Shown piece by piece: positions 60,880 to 64,000 of a DNA stretch of 64,000 nucleotides; within the stretch, counting starts at the first letter, position 1, and every line of letters starts with the position of its first letter. Source of the DNA: Promethearchaeota archaeon Loki_b32 (GTDB taxonomy: Archaea; Asgardarchaeota; Lokiarchaeia; Sigyniarchaeales; SOKP01); assembly GCA_005223125.1 (NCBI GenBank), contig NJBH01000005.1, forward strand, positions 70,509 to 134,508, in the 5' to 3' direction. The notes beneath the pieces are model-generated. The model made no database searches. It was not told where the DNA came from and saw only the letters and a list, made by a program, of their open reading frames with translations. The position numbers and the translations under genes are program-made.

Positions 60880-60899
60880 TGGGACTTTCTTAAGTCCCA
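60880..60899. promoter_or_regulatory. Hairpin TGGGACTT/AAGTCCCA
   Basis: A perfect eight-base stem around a four-base loop in the divergent region between the ABC operon and the WD40 gene. It could be an operator or an RNA hairpin. Confidence 0.4.
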
Positions 60900-60929
60900 A
60901 TAATATAATAGAAAAGTTACTATTTAAAG

Positions 60930-60980
60930 CTTTGTATTGCAAAGTACAATTGAATGACAAAGTTGAGAACCAATACAAAG
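60930..60980. promoter_or_regulatory. Nested inverted repeat (CTTTGTATTG ... CAATACAAAG)
   Basis: Ten-base arms at 60930-60939 and 60971-60980 are perfect inverted copies. Inside, TTGTA/TACAA (60932-60936, 60945-60949) forms a smaller repeat, and ACAAAGTT recurs. This recalls operators of regulators with a dimeric winged helix, such as the one at the end of the ABC operon. The rest of the region between 60734 and 61196 shows no gene. Confidence 0.45.
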
Positions 60981-61196
60981 TTATAATTAAATTAATTAAA
61001 AATAATATATATTAAAAAATTGGGCAGATTTGCCTGTAAATCTGAATTATTGTAGGATAAATGTTTTAATAGACATAATATGATTTAAGAAAAAGCGAGA
61101 TTCTTTAATAATTTAATAAATAAATTGAAATTTGAAGGTATAAATAATATTAAATCATATTATTATAATAATCCAAAATTACAAGTGATTTTAAAA

Positions 61197-62108
61197 ATGG
61201 AAAGTAGTTATGTCCATAGAACGATTAGGAAAAGAGAAGATGTAGGTAGACAAGGAACAATATGTTCATTAAAATTTACGCCTGATGGTAAAAATATTGT
61301 TTGTGCTTCAAAAAACTACATTGAAGTATGGGATATTGAATCTGGCAATCAAATTAGAAAAATTAAAGCGACCACAGGTACGTTTAGTTGGGTAAATGAT
61401 GTTGCAGTTTCTCTAGATGGAAAATATATTGCGTCTGGAATAGAAAATATTAGAATAAAAGTGTGGGAATTTTCATCTGGAAACTTAGTATGGGAAGCTA
61501 AGACAATGAGCGCTGTCATAAAGGTTGATGTTTCTGCTGATGGGAAGTATGTAATTGGAGCAGCTACGCCATATAGTGGAATACGCACATGGGATTTGGA
61601 AACAGGGGAATTAATTGATAAATTTAAAACGGGGGGATATTCTAGGACATTTGCAATCTCGTCAGATAATAATTATATAGTTTATCAGAAGGGAAAAAAA
61701 GCCATTTATGTATGGGATGTTTCAAGCAGAACTAAAATCAGAGAACTTAAAACTAAAAAAATCGGGTGGGTTTACGCGCTCGTAATAACCCCTGATATGA
61801 AATATGTCATTAGTGGTTCATATAATAAGCGTATACATGTTTGGGATTTTTCTACAGGTGAAAAAATTACTACAATTGAGGGTCATAAGGGGCCAGTGTA
61901 TTCTCTTGTATGTACTCCTGATGGAAAATATTTAATCAGTGGATCAGGGGATTGGACTATAAAAATATGGGAGATATCCACTGGTCAATTAACTCGCACT
62001 TTAACCGGGCACAAGGGTGCGGTATTTGCGGTTGCAATCTCACCTGATGGAAAATATATTGCCGGTGGATCAACGGATCAAACTATAATAATATGGAAAA
62101 TTACATAG
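61197..62108 (+). CDS. Seven-bladed WD40 repeat protein
   Basis: A 303-residue protein made of seven WD40 repeats, for example FTPDGKNIVCASKNYIEVWD, SGSYNKRIHVWDFSTGEKI and ISPDGKYIAGGSTDQTIIIW. Seven blades close one beta-propeller with nothing left over. The last three blades carry canonical GH...WD spacing (GHKGPVYS, GHKGAVFA). The frame opens at a TTG 24 codons earlier, but no SD supports it; the ATG at 61197 starts just before the first blade. A protein-interaction platform is likely. Confidence 0.88.
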   Translation: MESSYVHRTIRKREDVGRQGTICSLKFTPDGKNIVCASKNYIEVWDIESGNQIRKIKATTGTFSWVNDVAVSLDGKYIASGIENIRIKVWEFSSGNLVWEAKTMSAVIKVDVSADGKYVIGAATPYSGIRTWDLETGELIDKFKTGGYSRTFAISSDNNYIVYQKGKKAIYVWDVSSRTKIRELKTKKIGWVYALVITPDMKYVISGSYNKRIHVWDFSTGEKITTIEGHKGPVYSLVCTPDGKYLISGSGDWTIKIWEISTGQLTRTLTGHKGAVFAVAISPDGKYIAGGSTDQTIIIWKIT

Positions 62109-62191
62109 ATACAAAATCTCTTTCAATATAGAATAGATAATAGAAGATTTTTTTGAATAAAATGAGATCAAAAAAATAATGGAATTTTTTT

Positions 62192-62509
62192 TTAATTTTC
62201 TTCTTGTTTCTTGGCTTTCTTCGTTGCCTTTGCTTGTTTCAACTCAAGGAGAGTTTTTTTTAAGTAATCTGGTTTTAAATAATAAGTTAATATAAATGCA
62301 CCTCCGACAAACATAGGAATTAAACACATCACAATGCTCAAAACATATAAACCAACATCGGAATATGCTCTCAAAGCTATAATAATGTTTAAAAAAACTA
62401 GACCTATGATAAAAGCTGCTATACCACTATTACGCGCCTTATTTAATTCTTTATCAGTAATTTCAATTTCTGAAATTTTACTTACGCCTCTCTTATATTT
62501 TAAATACAT
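62192..62509 (-). CDS. Two-TM membrane protein, unknown
   Basis: A 105-residue protein: a charged N-terminus, two hydrophobic helices (about 29-48 and 54-77) and a Lys/Glu-rich C-terminal tail (LKQAKATKKAKKQEEN). Start ATG. It converges on the WD40 gene. No family recognised. Confidence 0.6.
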   Translation of the reverse strand: MYLKYKRGVSKISEIEITDKELNKARNSGIAAFIIGLVFLNIIIALRAYSDVGLYVLSIVMCLIPMFVGGAFILTYYLKPDYLKKTLLELKQAKATKKAKKQEEN

Positions 62510-62599
62510 TTCAAGATATGGGTAATCATCCTTATTTCATTCCGGAACAAAAATATTTCTTAAATTAGGAATAGATTACAAAAAATTTACGATTAAACT

Positions 62600-63190
62600 T
62601 TAAATTTTCCTACAAACCAATTCTCCTTTTCCGATAGGCACTATCAAAGCATCTACTCGCCCATCAGCAAGTGCTTTATCCAACATCGGTTTTAAAGTTT
62701 TATAATGATTAATCGCATTATCGGCTATAAGAATACCCCCTTTAACCATATTTGGTATTACTAGATCATAACAATCTTCATAAACTTCTTTCTCAGCATC
62801 TAAAAAGCAAAAAGAAATGTTCTTATATTTTGGAATATAATCTCGTGCATCACCCTCAATTAATTCGATAACATCTTTTAAATTAGTTAACCTGAATGTT
62901 TCTCTAGCTAATTCAGCTTTTTCTTTTAAAATTTCAAATGTAATTAGTTTATTTCCATTGAGTTTACATGCAAGAACTATCCAAAGAGCAGAATATCCTG
63001 CACTAGTCCCTATTTCTAAAAATTCCCCTTTTGGAGCACTAGCAGCGAGAAGTGATATAAATTTACCGGTTTCAGGGGGGATCTGACGGAGTCTTTTCAT
63101 TCTAGGTGTCCCATCAAGTCGATCTTGAGTATCCAATTTTTCTAAGTATTCCATTCGATCTTTTATTACATCAGGTATACTATGAAACAT
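62600..63190 (-). CDS. CCoAOMT-type O-methyltransferase
   Basis: A 196-residue class-I SAM methyltransferase: [16 protein letters not shown] (motif I), [13 protein letters not shown] (motif II) and [17 protein letters not shown] (metal-binding Asp). [11 protein letters not shown] supplies the second metal ligands. Bacterial and archaeal relatives methylate small catechol-like or other hydroxyl compounds. Start ATG. The SDR gene lies 40 bases upstream on the same strand. Confidence 0.88.
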   Translation of the reverse strand: MFHSIPDVIKDRMEYLEKLDTQDRLDGTPRMKRLRQIPPETGKFISLLAASAPKGEFLEIGTSAGYSALWIVLACKLNGNKLITFEILKEKAELARETFRLTNLKDVIELIEGDARDYIPKYKNISFCFLDAEKEVYEDCYDLVIPNMVKGGILIADNAINHYKTLKPMLDKALADGRVDALIVPIGKGELVCRKI

Positions 63191-63230
63191 ATCTCATCAA
63201 TTTGGATTATTTGAAAAATTATAAAATGAA

Positions 63231-64000
63231 TTAGATAATTTTAAAGTTTGTCATTTTGGTACTAATCTCCCAGATTCGCTTAGCATTTTCTTCATTGTAA
63301 GATTCTTCGGAAGACTTATGTTGTTCCTTTTTCGTCCAGTATTTACCTGTTATGCCCTCTACATCAGGAGACGAAGCTAGATAAATTGATGTTTCTGCTC
63401 CTTTCTCTGGACCTTTGAAAAATGCTTTTCCAAAACCCTGGCTAAATTTAGATTGATCTCGACCTAAATTAGTATTAATCAAACCAGGATGGAGAGCATT
63501 AATAGTTACACCGGTTCCTTCTAACTTCCTACTTAATTCATATGTAAAAAGCATCACTGCTAATTTTGAGACTCCATAAACTCTAAATAAACGATACTTT
63601 TTTTTTTCACTCTGAAGATCATCAAAATCCATTTTTGCCATTCTGTGTGCTGCAGAACTTACAATAACAATTCGACTCGGAGCACTCTTTTTTATTACGT
63701 CAAGCAATAAGTTCGTCAATAAAAATGGTGCTAGGTGATTTACGGCAAAATTCATTTCAATTCCATCAACGGATAATACCCGATTTTTAAGCATAACTCC
63801 AGCGTTATTTATTAATACGTGTAAATTTTGATATTTTTTTTTAAATTCTTCAACAAGATTTCGAATTTGCCATTGAGACGATAAATCACAGAGTAATAAA
63901 TCAATATTTTTATTTCCCGTTTGATTTATTATATCTTCTCTGGCTATTTCTCCACGCTCTTTATCACGACAAACCATTATTACTGTAGCATTCATTTCAG
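63231..64000 (-). CDS. Short-chain dehydrogenase/reductase (5'-truncated by window)
   Basis: At least 254 residues of an SDR. NNAGVM, SSAAHRM (catalytic Ser) and YGVSKLA (Y-x3-K) are present, as is CRDKERGE after strand 2. The N-terminal TGxxxGIG cofactor loop is missing because the gene runs past the window edge, so the in-frame ATG at 63995 is not the true start. The pattern resembles retinol-dehydrogenase-like/WW-domain-oxidoreductase SDRs using NADP(H). Confidence 0.88.
   Translation of the reverse strand, partial: EMNATVIMVCRDKERGEIAREDIINQTGNKNIDLLLCDLSSQWQIRNLVEEFKKKYQNLHVLINNAGVMLKNRVLSVDGIEMNFAVNHLAPFLLTNLLLDVIKKSAPSRIVIVSSAAHRMAKMDFDDLQSEKKKYRLFRVYGVSKLAVMLFTYELSRKLEGTGVTINALHPGLINTNLGRDQSKFSQGFGKAFFKGPEKGAETSIYLASSPDVEGITGKYWTKKEQHKSSEESYNEENAKRIWEISTKMTNFKII

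Noticed and set aside
1-64000. tRNA or rRNA genes
   Set aside because: No T-loop consensus (GGTTCRANYCC) with acceptor pairing and no rRNA-like GC-rich stretch; the only GC-rich island (22107-22175) lacks tRNA features.
1-64000. CRISPR arrays or Cas genes
   Set aside because: No regularly spaced repeats of 24-40 bases and no Cas-like protein found.

Overview
The window is AT-rich (about 30% GC by eye), gene-dense and archaeal. Many genes have an AAGGTGR/GGAGG Shine-Dalgarno (SD) motif. It encodes a 70-residue archaeal histone, archaeal-type ThiD-ThiN, an HtpX-like protease and geranylgeranyl-reductase-family enzymes. It also carries a dense set of eukaryote-like proteins: two Roadblock-Ras fusions, a free Rab-like GTPase, a longin/Roadblock-type protein, a RING-H2/TPR protein, SDS22-like leucine-rich repeats, a dual-specificity-type phosphatase, tandem SH3 domains, a seven-bladed WD40 propeller and an ICMT-like methyltransferase. 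That combination points to an Asgard archaeon, probably Lokiarchaeia-like. No rRNA, tRNA, CRISPR array or intact mobile element was seen.

Layout. 1-3.5 kb: a MoaD/ThiS-type ubiquitin-fold protein and a multi-PAS histidine kinase. 3.5-6.6 kb: five tandem RimJ/RimL-type acetyltransferases that alternate between two subfamilies (A-B-A-B-A). 6.7-10.7 kb: an MFS transporter, an HSL-type esterase, the histone and another GNAT. 10.7-14.8 kb: two tandem Roadblock/G-domain/degenerate-G-domain paralogues, divergent from the RING-TPR gene. 14.8-17.6 kb: thiamine genes (thiD-thiN and thiC, tail to tail). 17.8-21.97 kb: Nudix hydrolase, a 3-TM protein coupled to a histidine kinase, a flavodoxin remnant, an LRR protein and a zinc-ribbon membrane protein. 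21.97-22.89 kb: a gene-poor stretch with a GC-rich island and a decayed reading frame. 22.9-34 kb: phosphatase, frameshifted hydrolase, amidohydrolase, a large TPR protein and membrane enzymes. 34-45.5 kb: HtpX-like protease, longin protein, GNAT-YoaP, nitroreductase, HTH-methyltransferase, MFS, ferredoxin plus OYE-like reductase, CDF transporter and acyl-CoA ligase. 45.5-49.4 kb: a DsrEFH/TusDCB set, two arsenite methyltransferases and a cysteine-rich MarR regulator. 49.5-55.4 kb: hotdog and MBL hydrolases, SH3 protein, GTPase and histidine phosphatase. 55.4-60.7 kb: an ABC-2-type export operon with three paralogous 6-TM proteins, a 31-residue single-TM peptide and a winged-helix regulator. 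61-64 kb: WD40 protein, small membrane protein, O-methyltransferase and a truncated SDR.

The most unusual signals are these. (1) Four genes appear to start at AUA codons placed 5-7 nt after an AAGGTGR-type SD. In one, two paralogues align exactly at that codon. (2) The Roadblock-GTPase proteins carry a C-terminal region that looks like a second, degenerate G domain. (3) The ABC/6-TM/micropeptide operon has nested repeats upstream of it. (4) The arsM-MarR locus has two vicinal cysteine pairs in the regulator and tandem palindromes in front of arsM. All functional statements are inferred from sequence reading alone; no database search was run.
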